A stretch of DNA of 12,896 bases from CAYJPV01 sp964396055 (GCA_964396055.1 CAYNDV010000131.1:1-12896), one strand, 5' to 3'. Shown: positions 6,380 through 12,896, counted from the stretch's first letter. The notes: generated by a model not told the origin, from the letters alone. Numbers and translations are program-made.

Positions 6380-7441
6380 CTACGCTGGCACCGACGCCAG
6401 GTGCTCCACCTGGTCGGCCAGTTCTTCGGCCGACATCACCATGCCGCCCACGCGCCCGTAGAACTCCACCGGGCGTTCGCCGGCGACCACCGCCCGCACG
6501 TCCTCCACCATCTGGCCCGTCGAGAGCTCGGCCACCAGCACGCGTTGCGCCCGGCGCGCCGCGGCCTTCAGGGCCTCAGCGGGATAGGGGTAGAGCGTGA
6601 CCGGCCGGAACAGGCCCACCTTCAGGCCCTTCTCGCGCAGCGCATCAATCGAGGTCCGCGCGATGCGCGCCACGGTGCCGTAGGCGACGATGAGGACGTC
6701 GAGGTCCTCGTCCGCCCGGTACGTCTCGTGGCGCAGCTCCTGGCTCCACTCGCGGTACTTCGCCTGGAGGTTCCAGTTGTGCACCTCCAGTTCCTCCGCC
6801 TTGAGGTAGAGGGAATTGACGATGTTCGGCCCCCGCCCCACGGCTCCGGTGGTGGCCCAGGACTTGGCCGGCAGATCGTCGGGCTCGATGTGGCGCTTGA
6901 ACTCGACGGGCTCCATCATCTGCCCGATCAGGCCGTCGCCCAGGATCATCACCGGGGTACGGTACTTGTCGGCGAGGTCGAAAGCCTCCATGGTGAGATC
7001 CGCCGCTTCCTGCACCGTGGAGGGCGCCAGCACCAGCACGCGGTAATCGCCGTGGCCGCCGCCCTTGGTGGCCTGCAGGTAGTCCGCCTGCGAGGGCAGG
7101 ATGCCGCCCAGCCCCGGGCCGGCCCGCATGATGTTGACAATGACCACGGGCAGTTCGGCGCCCGCGATGTAGGACAGGCCTTCCATCATCAGGGAGATGC
7201 CGGGGCTCGACGACGACGTGAAGCAGCGGCAGCCGGCGCCGGCCGCGCCGTAGAGCATGTTCGACGCCGCCACTTCGCTCTCGGCCTGCACGAACGTGCC
7301 GCCCACCTGGGGCAGGCGGCCGGACATGTACTCGGGAATCTCGTTCTGCGGCGTGATCGGGTAGCCGAAAAACAGCCGGCAGCCGGCCTGGATGGCGGCC
7401 TCGCCGATCGCTTCGCACCCCTTCATCAGTTTCTTTGCCAT
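6380..7441 (-). CDS. vorB: 2-oxoacid:ferredoxin oxidoreductase alpha subunit (VorB type)
   Basis: A 353-residue subunit of a CoA-dependent 2-oxoacid:ferredoxin oxidoreductase, which oxidatively decarboxylates a 2-oxoacid to acyl-CoA. The N-terminal pyrimidine-binding-like domain shows GYPITPQNEIPEYM at 26-39, QAESEVAA at 52-59 and TSSSSPGISL at 75-84. MRAGPGLG at 105-112 has Arg106 in the place of the substrate-binding Arg. The C-terminal transketolase-like domain II begins near DVLIVAYGT (about 244). Overall it most resembles the branched-chain 2-oxoisovalerate subunit VorB, as I recall that family; 2-oxoglutarate (KorA) or other oxoacids remain possible. GGAG lies 7 nt before ATG, and the gene follows the gamma subunit after 15 bp. 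Confidence 0.88.
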   Translation of the reverse strand: MAKKLMKGCEAIGEAAIQAGCRLFFGYPITPQNEIPEYMSGRLPQVGGTFVQAESEVAASNMLYGAAGAGCRCFTSSSSPGISLMMEGLSYIAGAELPVVIVNIMRAGPGLGGILPSQADYLQATKGGGHGDYRVLVLAPSTVQEAADLTMEAFDLADKYRTPVMILGDGLIGQMMEPVEFKRHIEPDDLPAKSWATTGAVGRGPNIVNSLYLKAEELEVHNWNLQAKYREWSQELRHETYRADEDLDVLIVAYGTVARIARTSIDALREKGLKVGLFRPVTLYPYPAEALKAAARRAQRVLVAELSTGQMVEDVRAVVAGERPVEFYGRVGGMVMSAEELADQVEHLASVPA

Positions 7442-7456
7442 GTTACGTCTCCGCCG

Positions 7457-8017
7457 TCACCGGGCCGTGGCGGCCTGGGCGCAGGCCTGCCCGAGTTCCA
7501 TGCCCTTGGCCAGGCACGTGTGGTTGAGCTGCACGATCTTCGGCCGGCCCGCGAACGTCTCGGCCAGGACACCCTTCACCAGGTCCACGTCCACCAGGCC
7601 CGACGCGCCCAGCAGGGCGCCCAGGGCCACCATGTTCGCCGCCTTCGCGCTGCCGGCCTCAATCGCAATCTGGTTGGCCGGGACGAGCACGTTGACCAGG
7701 TCCGTCCGGACCGGCGCCCGGTTGATCAGGCTCGTATTGACGACGAGCAGGCCGCCGGGACGGACGATGGGCTCGAACTTGTCGATCGACTGCAGGTTCA
7801 GCACGATCGCGGCGTGGGGCCGCTGTGACACCGGCGAGCCCACCTGGCGGTCCGACAGCACGACCGTGCAGTTGCAGGTGCCGCCCCGCATCTCGGGCCC
7901 GTAGGCCGGCATCCACGTGACTTCCAGGCCGGCCTTCATCCCGGCGTAGGCCAGCAGCTTGCCGATGAGCAGGACGCCCTGCCCGCCGAATCCCGCGAGA
8001 ATGACTTCGTTGTACAT
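7457..8017 (-). CDS. 2-oxoacid:ferredoxin oxidoreductase gamma subunit
   Basis: A 186-residue gamma subunit of the same complex. The family hallmark is GFGGQGVLLIGKLLA at about residues 9-23, followed by TWMPAYGPEMRGGTCNCTVVLSD at about 34-56, which is characteristic of PorG/KorC/VorC proteins that pack against the alpha and beta subunits. Start ATG 8017 is supported by GGAGG 5 nt upstream. Longer in-frame extensions to 8107 only run backwards into the preceding gene. It sits 14 bp after the fused ferredoxin-TPP gene and 15 bp before the alpha gene, so co-translation is likely. Confidence 0.92.
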   Translation of the reverse strand: MYNEVILAGFGGQGVLLIGKLLAYAGMKAGLEVTWMPAYGPEMRGGTCNCTVVLSDRQVGSPVSQRPHAAIVLNLQSIDKFEPIVRPGGLLVVNTSLINRAPVRTDLVNVLVPANQIAIEAGSAKAANMVALGALLGASGLVDVDLVKGVLAETFAGRPKIVQLNHTCLAKGMELGQACAQAATAR

Positions 8018-8031
8018 CGGTGCCTCCGGCC

Positions 8032-8979
<948 letters not shown>

Positions 8980-8991
8980 AGCGTCTCCTCT

Positions 8992-9905
8992 CTAGACCAG
9001 ACTCGACCGCCGGCGCGTACCCCCCACGCGCCAGCCGATCGGAGGGGTGATGTAACGGGTCATGGGCAGGACGGGAAGGTCCGCGCAGCGGCCATCGGCC
9101 GCCGCCGCCACGTCGGACAGAGCCGCCCAGAAACGGACCGGCAGCCCCGTGCGGGCCGCAACCTCGTCTGCCAGCCCGACACCTGCCTCCAGCGAATCGG
9201 GCGTGGTTTCGTCGATCAGGTGGGTATTCGAGACGAGCCCCGTGGCCGTCACACGCGCCGTGCGCTCGATCTCCCGGAGCATCCGGACGATGTCGTCCGG
9301 GGTTTCCGCGAACGGACGGTTGCCGTTGACGACGAACAGCACCTCGGCCACCTGCCNNNNNNNNNNNNNNNNNNNNNNNNNNNNNNNNNNNNNNNNNNNN
9401 NNNNNNNNNNNNNNNNNNNNNNNNNNNNNNNNNNNNNNNNNNNNNNNNNNNNNNNNGTTTCCGCGAACGGACGGTTGCCGTTGACGACGAACAGCACCTC
9501 GGCCACCTGCCGATCCGAGAGCCCCGGCACCGACCCGAGCACGCGGGCGCCCACATCGGCCCCGCCGACGTCGAGGATGACCTTGCGCCGGCCGGAGGCC
9601 GCCAGGCCCGCGCCGGCACGCGCCTCCGGCACCACGATCGGCAGGTCGGCGAACACCCGATCGTCCTGAGGCAGCAGCACGTGGATGCCCCGCGCGGCCA
9701 TCTCGTCACGCACCAGCCGAGAACGGAAGTACGGTTTCACCAGGTCGAGGTCGATGAGCGTGACATCCCAGCCGCGCTCGCGCCAGCCGAAGGCGAGGTT
9801 GATTGCGATCTCGGACTTGCCCGCGCCGAAGTGGCCGACAAGCAGGGTCAGCGGCGTCGCGGGCACGTCGAAGACGGTCGTGCGATGGGGCATGGAATCG
9901 GCCAT
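8992..9905 (-). CDS. P-loop ATPase of unknown role, first gene of the oxidoreductase operon (interrupted by an assembly gap)
   Basis: A P-loop NTPase of the MinD/CobQ-like kind, 252 residues once the gap is collapsed. Walker A is GHFGAGKSE at 24-32. A switch-like IDLDLVKPYFRSR at 51-63, a possible Walker B at LDVGG (111-115), FVVNGNRPF at 139-147, and a downstream SNTHLIDETTP follow. Similar proteins are known to me next to VorB-type oxidoreductases in Clostridia, with no assigned function; CooC-like metallocentre maturation is one possibility. The 100 Ns at 9357-9456 are flanked by the same 55 bp. Removing 155 bp leaves 759 nt, exactly 253 codons, in frame, so the gene is probably intact. 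The start is uncertain: ATGs at 9905 and 9893 both lack a clear Shine-Dalgarno. A TAG stop precedes the next gene by 12 bp. Confidence 0.75.
9302..9356. repeat. Left copy of the 55-bp sequence flanking the N gap
   Basis: These 55 bases are identical to 9457-9511. They are the last bases before the Ns, while the partner copy is the first sequence after them. The layout is that of two contig ends that overlap but were joined with a fixed-size spacer, not a biological duplication. Confidence 0.9.
9357..9456. other. Assembly gap of 100 Ns, probably spurious
   Basis: Exactly 100 Ns, the conventional length for a gap of unknown size. The identical 55-bp flanks and the restored reading frame after collapse suggest that no sequence is missing here. 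Confidence 0.95.
9457..9511. repeat. Right copy of the 55-bp sequence flanking the N gap
   Basis: Identical to 9302-9356. Both encode the same stretch of the ATPase, around AEVLFVVNGNRPF, which would be present only once in the real protein. Confidence 0.9.
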
Positions 9906-10249
9906 GACCAGCGATGGCGAGGGCTCGTTTCACCAGGCCTCGGATGGGAACGAAGCGGGCCTGGCAGGCTGCCCACTGTGGGCAACCCGGGGGGCATCCG
10001 CCAGCATACCACGAGCCCCCCGGAGGGTCCGCGAGCCGCAGCGGACCCCGCGCGGGCCACCGGAAATCCGACAGGCCCCGCGCACCATCACGCTGCGGTG
10101 CAAAAGGCACGCCGCAGGCACGCCGACCTCGTCAGCGCGCCTGGCCGGTCATCGGATGTGGATTCGCATTCGGGATTCTGGTGGTCTAGCCTCTTCACGA
10201 CCGCGCTGGCGGATTCCCGGTAGACCGCGCGCAGCCGCTGCCGCGGCCC
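9906..10249. other. Intergenic region upstream of the oxidoreductase operon
   Basis: These 344 bases hold no convincing gene; open frames here have arbitrary Pro/Arg-rich composition and no ribosome sites. The part nearest the operon (9970-10048) contains three inverted repeats and a possible promoter, described separately. A short direct repeat GGCACGCCG occurs twice near 10107-10125. The stretch 10130-10249 shows nothing further that I can recognise. Confidence 0.6.
9970..10048 (-). promoter_or_regulatory. Three adjacent inverted repeats around a candidate extended -10 for the oxidoreductase operon
   Basis: Read leftward, TGGTATGCT at 10011-10003 is an extended -10 (TGn plus TATGCT). It would start transcription near 9996, about 90 nt before the ATPase start. 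It is enclosed by a 9-bp inverted repeat, CCGGGGGGC at 9987-9995 and GCCCCCCGG at 10015-10023. On the downstream side is TGCCCAC-T-GTGGGCA (9970-9984), and on the upstream side GGGTCCGC with GCGGACCC (10025-10032 and 10041-10048). They could be operator sites, a leader hairpin, or a terminator of the upstream small gene. No -35 is evident, and no known riboswitch was recognised. Confidence 0.4.
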
Positions 10250-10447
10250 TCACTCCACCCCACGGCCCCCGTCGCGCACGATCTCGAACGGCTTGTCCAG
10301 GCGCGACAACATCTGTTCGTACCGTCGCTCGAGCGCCTCGAGTTCCGCCTGGTACGCCTCGTCGCCCAGGCTGCCCTGCTCGCGCCGCAGGTCGAGCGAA
10401 CGGCGCTGGTTCTCGTACCACCGGTCGGGATCGAAGTTGTAGGTCAC
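10250..10447 (-). CDS. Small charged helical protein of unknown function (65 aa)
   Basis: A 65-residue protein, starting GTG and reading TYNFDPDRWYENQRRSLD. Residues about 8-55 are rich in Arg, Glu, Gln and Leu and should form one or two amphipathic helices or a coiled coil (for example LEALERRYEQMLSRLD at 36-51). There is no signal peptide or membrane segment. The start is fixed by a perfect GGAGGAG at 10459-10453, 5 nt before GTG, which is the strongest evidence that it is real. Upstream in-frame ATGs would overlap the divergent gene and are rejected. I do not recognise a characterised family; the FDPDRWYE opening looks conserved in type but this is an impression only. Confidence 0.7.
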   Translation of the reverse strand: MTYNFDPDRWYENQRRSLDLRREQGSLGDEAYQAELEALERRYEQMLSRLDKPFEIVRDGGRGVE

Positions 10448-10452
10448 GCAGG

Positions 10453-10459
10453 CTCCTCC
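10453..10459 (-). promoter_or_regulatory. Strong Shine-Dalgarno fixing the GTG start of the 65-aa gene
   Basis: On the minus strand the bases read GGAGGAG, followed by a 5-nt spacer and the GTG at 10447. It supports this unusual start over the longer upstream ATG starts. Confidence 0.8.
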
Positions 10460-10483
10460 GGCTATCTGCCCGCCCTGTGCCGG

Positions 10484-10493
10484 TGCTATCCTA
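10484..10493. promoter_or_regulatory. Overlapping divergent -10 elements between the two small genes
   Basis: Rightward, TGCTATCCT at 10484-10492 is an extended -10 (TGn plus TATCCT) ending 6 nt before GTG 10499, so that message may be leaderless. Leftward, TAGGAT reads from 10493 to 10488, which would start transcription near 10481 and give the 65-aa gene a leader of about 34 nt containing its GGAGGAG. The two hexamers share five bases, the same arrangement as at the clpS promoter. No -35 match is seen. Confidence 0.4.
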
Positions 10494-10498
10494 CGGAC

Positions 10499-10753
10499 GT
10501 GGAGTCCCACTGGCCCGCGCCCCGGCGTCCCGGCCTGTTCAACGGCGAGGCCATCGTCCTCTGGCGGCTGACCAGGCCTGAGCGGCGCCTCGTCTGCTTC
10601 GTCGTCGAGTGGCCCGACGGGTACTGGCTGGGCGTCGAGTGCAGCGCCGGCGAACTCCAGGTCAGCGAAACGCTCACCACCATGGGTGACGTGGTCAGCC
10701 ACGCCGACGCGCTGCGGGCGCAGTTCCTCACCGAAGGCTGGACCGAAGCGTGA
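10499..10753 (+). CDS. Small hypothetical protein (84 aa)
   Basis: An 84-residue soluble protein with alternating hydrophobic strands (AIVLWRL, RLVCFVVEWPDGYWLGVEC at about 18-49) then a helix ending in HADALRAQFLTEGWTEA (68-84). The pattern of a small beta-sheet plus helix and the ending 'LxxEGWTEA' suggests a compact domain, but I recognise no named family. The start is GTG, with no Shine-Dalgarno but an extended -10 6 nt upstream. It is divergent from the 65-aa gene and the two share 51 bp of upstream DNA, so they may be co-regulated. Codon use and GC content match neighbouring genes. Confidence 0.6.
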   Translation: MESHWPAPRRPGLFNGEAIVLWRLTRPERRLVCFVVEWPDGYWLGVECSAGELQVSETLTTMGDVVSHADALRAQFLTEGWTEA

Positions 10754-10762
10754 TGCCGTAGT

Positions 10763-10808
10763 GCAGGCCTTCAGGCCTGCCCGTGATCCTGGCCTTCAGG
10801 TCTGCCCG
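10763..10808. repeat. REP-like hairpin and imperfect second copy
   Basis: GCAGGCC-TTCA-GGCCTGC at 10763-10780 is a perfect 7-bp stem with a 4-nt loop. The 18 bases 10766-10783 recur at 10791-10808 with a single C to T change, which breaks the palindrome. The element sits between the convergent 84-aa gene and the reductase gene and could act as a terminator for either. Such short palindromes are often dispersed intergenic repeats. Confidence 0.7.
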
Positions 10809-10843
10809 CTACCCATCCAGCCCTGCCCGCTACCCATCCAGCC
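10802..10843. repeat. 21-bp perfect tandem duplication containing the reductase stop codon
   Basis: Bases 10802-10822 are repeated exactly at 10823-10843, with five more bases of a third copy. The right copy encodes the last residues (LDG) and TAG stop of the leftward reductase. The left copy repeats the same codons and the same TAG in frame, since 21 is a multiple of 3. Confidence 0.9.
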
Positions 10844-11720
10844 CTGCCGCCCGGAATACCACCCGGGCCAGCGACGAATAATCGTCGTCGCCCTGGCCGG
10901 TGGCCATCTGCGACGAGATGTATTGCTCCACGGCCGACGCCACGTGCCCCGGCACGCCCAGTTCGTGCAGCGTCTGCATCACGATGCCGAAGTCCTTGTG
11001 GTAGAGCTTCGTCTTGAAGCCGGGCACGTAGTTCCGGTTGAGGATCCGTTCCCCGTGGACCTCGAGCACCCGGCTGGCCGCGAACCCGCCCAACAGCGCC
11101 TCGCGCACCTTCGCCGGATCGATACCGGCCTTGCGCGCCATGGCGAACGCCTCGCTCACCGACGCCAGGGCGCCCCCGATGCAGATCTGGTTGCACGCCT
11201 TGCAGACCTGGCCGGCCCCCGCCTCCCCGATATGGACAATCCGATCGGGATTGCCCATGGCCTCCAGGATCGGCCGCACGCGGGCGAGCGCCGTCGCGTC
11301 GCCACCGACCATGATGGACAGCGTGCCGTTGATGGCCCCGATCTCCCCTCCGCTCACGGGCGCGTCGAGCATCTCGACGCCGAGGCGCTTCGCGTGCGCC
11401 GCGAACGCCCGCGCCGCCGCCGGGGCGATCGTGCTCATGTCGATCAGCACCGATCCGGGCCGGATTGTCTCGAACACGCCGTGCGTGCCCTCGAGGACCG
11501 CCCGTACGTCGGGCGAATCCGGCACCATCGTGATGACCACGTCGCTGCAGGCGGCCACCTCCGCCGGCGACCCCGCGCGAGCCGCCCCCGCGGCCACGAC
11601 CGCATCGACGGGCGCCTGGCTGCGGCTGTGGACAGTGACGGCAAACCCCTGCTTCAGCAGGTTCAGCACCATGGGCCTGCCCATCAGGCCCAGGCCGATA
11701 AACCCCACACGGTCCGGCAT
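10830..11720 (-). CDS. garR: NAD(P)-dependent 2-hydroxy-3-oxopropionate reductase / 3-hydroxyisobutyrate dehydrogenase family
   Basis: A 296-residue beta-hydroxyacid dehydrogenase. The N-terminal Rossmann motif is FIGLGLMGRPM at 7-17. DAPVSGG at 119-125 is the substrate-binding signature. GAGQVCKACNQI at 168-179 contains the catalytic Lys174 and Asn178, and KDFGIVM at 242-248 is the typical C-terminal all-helical domain. Tartronate semialdehyde reductase (GarR/GlxR) is the closest fit, while 3-hydroxyisobutyrate dehydrogenase of valine breakdown is the main alternative. The start ATG 11720 has GGGGAG 7 nt upstream; an upstream ATG at 11789 would add low-complexity residues. The stop lies within a 21-bp tandem duplication. 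It lies downstream of the phosphodiesterase gene on the same strand, across a 177-bp gap. Confidence 0.88.
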   Translation of the reverse strand: MPDRVGFIGLGLMGRPMVLNLLKQGFAVTVHSRSQAPVDAVVAAGAARAGSPAEVAACSDVVITMVPDSPDVRAVLEGTHGVFETIRPGSVLIDMSTIAPAAARAFAAHAKRLGVEMLDAPVSGGEIGAINGTLSIMVGGDATALARVRPILEAMGNPDRIVHIGEAGAGQVCKACNQICIGGALASVSEAFAMARKAGIDPAKVREALLGGFAASRVLEVHGERILNRNYVPGFKTKLYHKDFGIVMQTLHELGVPGHVASAVEQYISSQMATGQGDDDYSSLARVVFRAAGLDG

Positions 11721-11864
11721 GGCATACTCCCCTTGCGATGGCCGCGCGACGGGGCCTCCGGCCCTGCCGCGGCCGCCGCATTGTGTCACATCCGGCAGGC
11801 CACCCTCATCAGAACCGCGATCGGACCTTCCGGATCTGCCACGTGTTGCTCGTCTCGTTCAGCG

Positions 11865-11888
11865 TCGCGCCGCCCGGTCGCGGCGCGA
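11865..11888 (-). terminator. GC-rich hairpin after the phosphodiesterase gene
   Basis: TCGCGCCG at 11865-11872 and CGGCGCGA at 11881-11888 form a perfect 8-bp stem with an 8-nt loop, starting 9 nt after the leftward stop codon. There is no T-tract, so intrinsic termination is uncertain. The remainder of the 177-bp gap before the reductase start shows no promoter that I can support. Confidence 0.35.
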
Positions 11889-11897
11889 GGGCGGCGC

Positions 11898-12785
11898 CTA
11901 CCTCACGCAGCGACGCCAGCCCTCGCCGATCGCCCGCTGCGCGGCCGCCGCCTCGTCGCTGGCAATCATCACGACACCGGCCCGCACGAGGTCCACATAC
12001 TCCGACCCGTCCCCGTCCGCCAGATACACATCGTCGAGCCGCGCGCCGGGACGTCCCAGCGTCCCGAAGATGGGTTCCACCCCGGCTGCCCGCAGCGCGG
12101 CGAAGGGCCTGCTCTGCGGGTCGCGGGTCCCCGTGAAGCCCAGCATGCGGTTGGGATCGATGACCGCCCGGGCCTCCTCGAGGCGTTGCGGCGTGTCGAG
12201 CGAGACCGAGATCATCAACCGCGGGTTGAGCCGGTGCACGGTGACCGCATCCTCGAGGGTGTAGGTGATCACCAGGACACGATCCACCATCCGGGCCGCC
12301 TGAACCGCCGACACCACGTCGGCAAAGCTGGTGGTGCGCTTGATGTCGAGTTCGAACCGGGCACCGGCGGCCCGGCCCCACTCGAGCGCCTCGCGCAGCG
12401 TGGGGACACGGTCGGCCAGCACGGTCCCGTCCGGGCGCGTGATCCGGAGCGAACGAATCTCAGCCCATGAACGGCCGCTGACGGGCCCTGTGCCCGTAGT
12501 CGTGCGGTCGAGCGTGTCGTCGTGCATGAGCACCAGCACGCCGTCCTTCGTCGTCGCGACGTCAATCTCGAGCCACGGCACTCCGGCCGCCAGGCTGGCC
12601 TGGAAACTCGACATCGCGTTCTCGGCAGCCGAGGAGCCGGCCTGGCCGCGGTGCGCCGCCACGACGCCGATCTGGTTCTCGCGCAGGCAATCCAGCTCGG
12701 CCGCCAGGTCGGGCGCCGCGGGTCGAGCCTTCGCCGCACACCCCGACATGAGCAGGACCGTCACGAGCAGGGCCGCCCGCCTCAT
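11898..12785 (-). CDS. Glycerophosphodiester phosphodiesterase lipoprotein
   Basis: A 295-residue GDPD-family TIM barrel that would hydrolyse glycerophosphodiesters to glycerol 3-phosphate and an alcohol. Residues 1-16 are a lipoprotein signal (MRR, hydrophobic core, lipobox LMSGC), with acylation expected at Cys16, placing it in the cell envelope. Catalytic features: AHRG with H45 and R46, ENAMSSF starting at E55, metal ligands E73 and D75 in LEIDV, and the general acid H88 in MHDDTLDRTT. LDIK at 146-149 has Asp147 where many members have Glu. The usual C-terminal region is intact, ending in RRCVR. The start ATG 12785 was chosen because an in-frame ATG at 12839 would translate 18 codons of heptanucleotide repeat before the signal peptide. 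Confidence 0.87.
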   Translation of the reverse strand: MRRAALLVTVLLMSGCAAKARPAAPDLAAELDCLRENQIGVVAAHRGQAGSSAAENAMSSFQASLAAGVPWLEIDVATTKDGVLVLMHDDTLDRTTTGTGPVSGRSWAEIRSLRITRPDGTVLADRVPTLREALEWGRAAGARFELDIKRTTSFADVVSAVQAARMVDRVLVITYTLEDAVTVHRLNPRLMISVSLDTPQRLEEARAVIDPNRMLGFTGTRDPQSRPFAALRAAGVEPIFGTLGRPGARLDDVYLADGDGSEYVDLVRAGVVMIASDEAAAAQRAIGEGWRRCVR

Positions 12786-12790
12786 GGCCT

Positions 12791-12846
12791 GTCCCACGCC
12801 CCACGTCCCATGACCCATGTCCCACGCCTCACGTCCCATGTCCCAG
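12791..12846. repeat. GTCCCAY heptanucleotide array upstream of the phosphodiesterase
   Basis: Eight consecutive 7-bp units: GTCCCAC, GCCCCAC, GTCCCAT, GACCCAT, GTCCCAC, GCCTCAC, GTCCCAT, GTCCCAG. A 22-base segment at 12791-12812 recurs at 12819-12840 with one mismatch (period 28). The array ends 5 bp before the start codon of the phosphodiesterase, so it lies where the leader or promoter would be. Confidence 0.85.
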
Positions 12847-12896
12847 CCTCTAGCCTCTAGCCTCTAGCCTCTAGCCTCTAGCCTCTAGCCTCTAGC
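12847..12896. repeat. CCTCTAG heptanucleotide tandem array, running off the window
   Basis: Seven perfect CCTCTAG units plus one base reach the right edge. They continue in register, with no break, from the GTCCCAY units. The unit is the same as at 5785-5854. The edge may be a contig end caused by the repeat. Confidence 0.95.

Noticed and set aside
9302..9511. A true internal duplication within the ATPase gene
   Set aside because: The copies end exactly at the N-run on both sides and have zero divergence, and the collapsed frame is intact. A scaffolding overlap explains this better.
9906..10110. TPP or other riboswitch before the TPP-dependent enzyme operon
   Set aside because: None of the conserved TPP-riboswitch segments (such as CUGAGA) is visible; only simple inverted repeats are seen.
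10448..10702. A longer version of the 65-aa protein starting upstream at an ATG
   Set aside because: The extension overlaps the divergent gene, is low in protein-like character, and ignores the perfect GGAGGAG 5 nt before GTG 10447.
11809..11897. A protein tail ending in NETSNTWQIRKVRSRF in another minus frame, possibly a gene remnant
   Set aside because: It looks more protein-like than most shadow frames, but it has no start, no ribosome site and no recognisable domain. Its upstream part overlaps the phosphodiesterase gene in the wrong frame.
12786..12839. The phosphodiesterase starting at ATG 12839
   Set aside because: The extra 18 residues are translated heptanucleotide repeat, and would bury the lipoprotein signal peptide that starts at 12785.

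Overview
The window is GC-rich, densely coded bacterial DNA, interrupted by one run of 100 Ns. Gene content, codon bias and the heptanucleotide arrays would suit an acidobacterial (Vicinamibacteria-like) genome assembled from a metagenome. That assignment is an inference from general resemblance; no rRNA or tRNA gene is present to prove it. No phage, transposon, toxin-antitoxin, CRISPR or classical defence locus was found.

Left part (1-5689). On the minus strand lie the first 46 codons of a secreted alpha/beta-hydrolase-domain protein, preceded by a metallo-beta-lactamase-fold hydrolase. The hydrolase diverges from clpS across only 19 bp, where the two predicted -10 elements overlap. Rightward, clpS is followed by clpA, which has its own promoter-like site, then by a divergent grpE and a secreted aldose 1-epimerase. 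The last two overlap by 4 bp. ClpS and ClpA form the N-degron adaptor/unfoldase pair; clpP is not in the window.

Middle (5690-10048). Two kinds of 7-bp tandem repeat separate galM from a convergent, leftward operon. One kind folds into a 19-bp perfect stem. The operon reads: P-loop ATPase of unknown role, a ferredoxin-TPP subunit fusion, a gamma subunit, a VorB-type alpha subunit, and a rubrerythrin-like ferritin. It encodes a 2-oxoacid:ferredoxin oxidoreductase, probably acting on branched-chain 2-oxoacids, with an uncharacterised ATPase and a possible peroxide or iron protection protein. The N-run lies in the ATPase gene. Both sides carry the same 55 bp, and collapsing them restores one intact 252-codon frame, so the gap looks like a scaffolding artefact. 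Upstream of the operon, three inverted repeats stand side by side around a possible extended -10.

Right part (10049-12896). Two small divergent genes of unknown function (65 and 84 aa) share another pair of overlapping -10-like elements. Next come a REP-like hairpin and a 21-bp tandem duplication that includes a stop codon, a GarR/3-hydroxyisobutyrate-dehydrogenase family reductase, and a glycerophosphodiester phosphodiesterase lipoprotein. The window ends inside another heptanucleotide array.

The most unusual features are the heptanucleotide arrays, one of which places TAG in all six frames, the ATPase plus fused oxidoreductase operon, and the two symmetric divergent promoters. No wholly new system is evident; the ATPase linked to the oxidoreductase is the best candidate for undescribed function.
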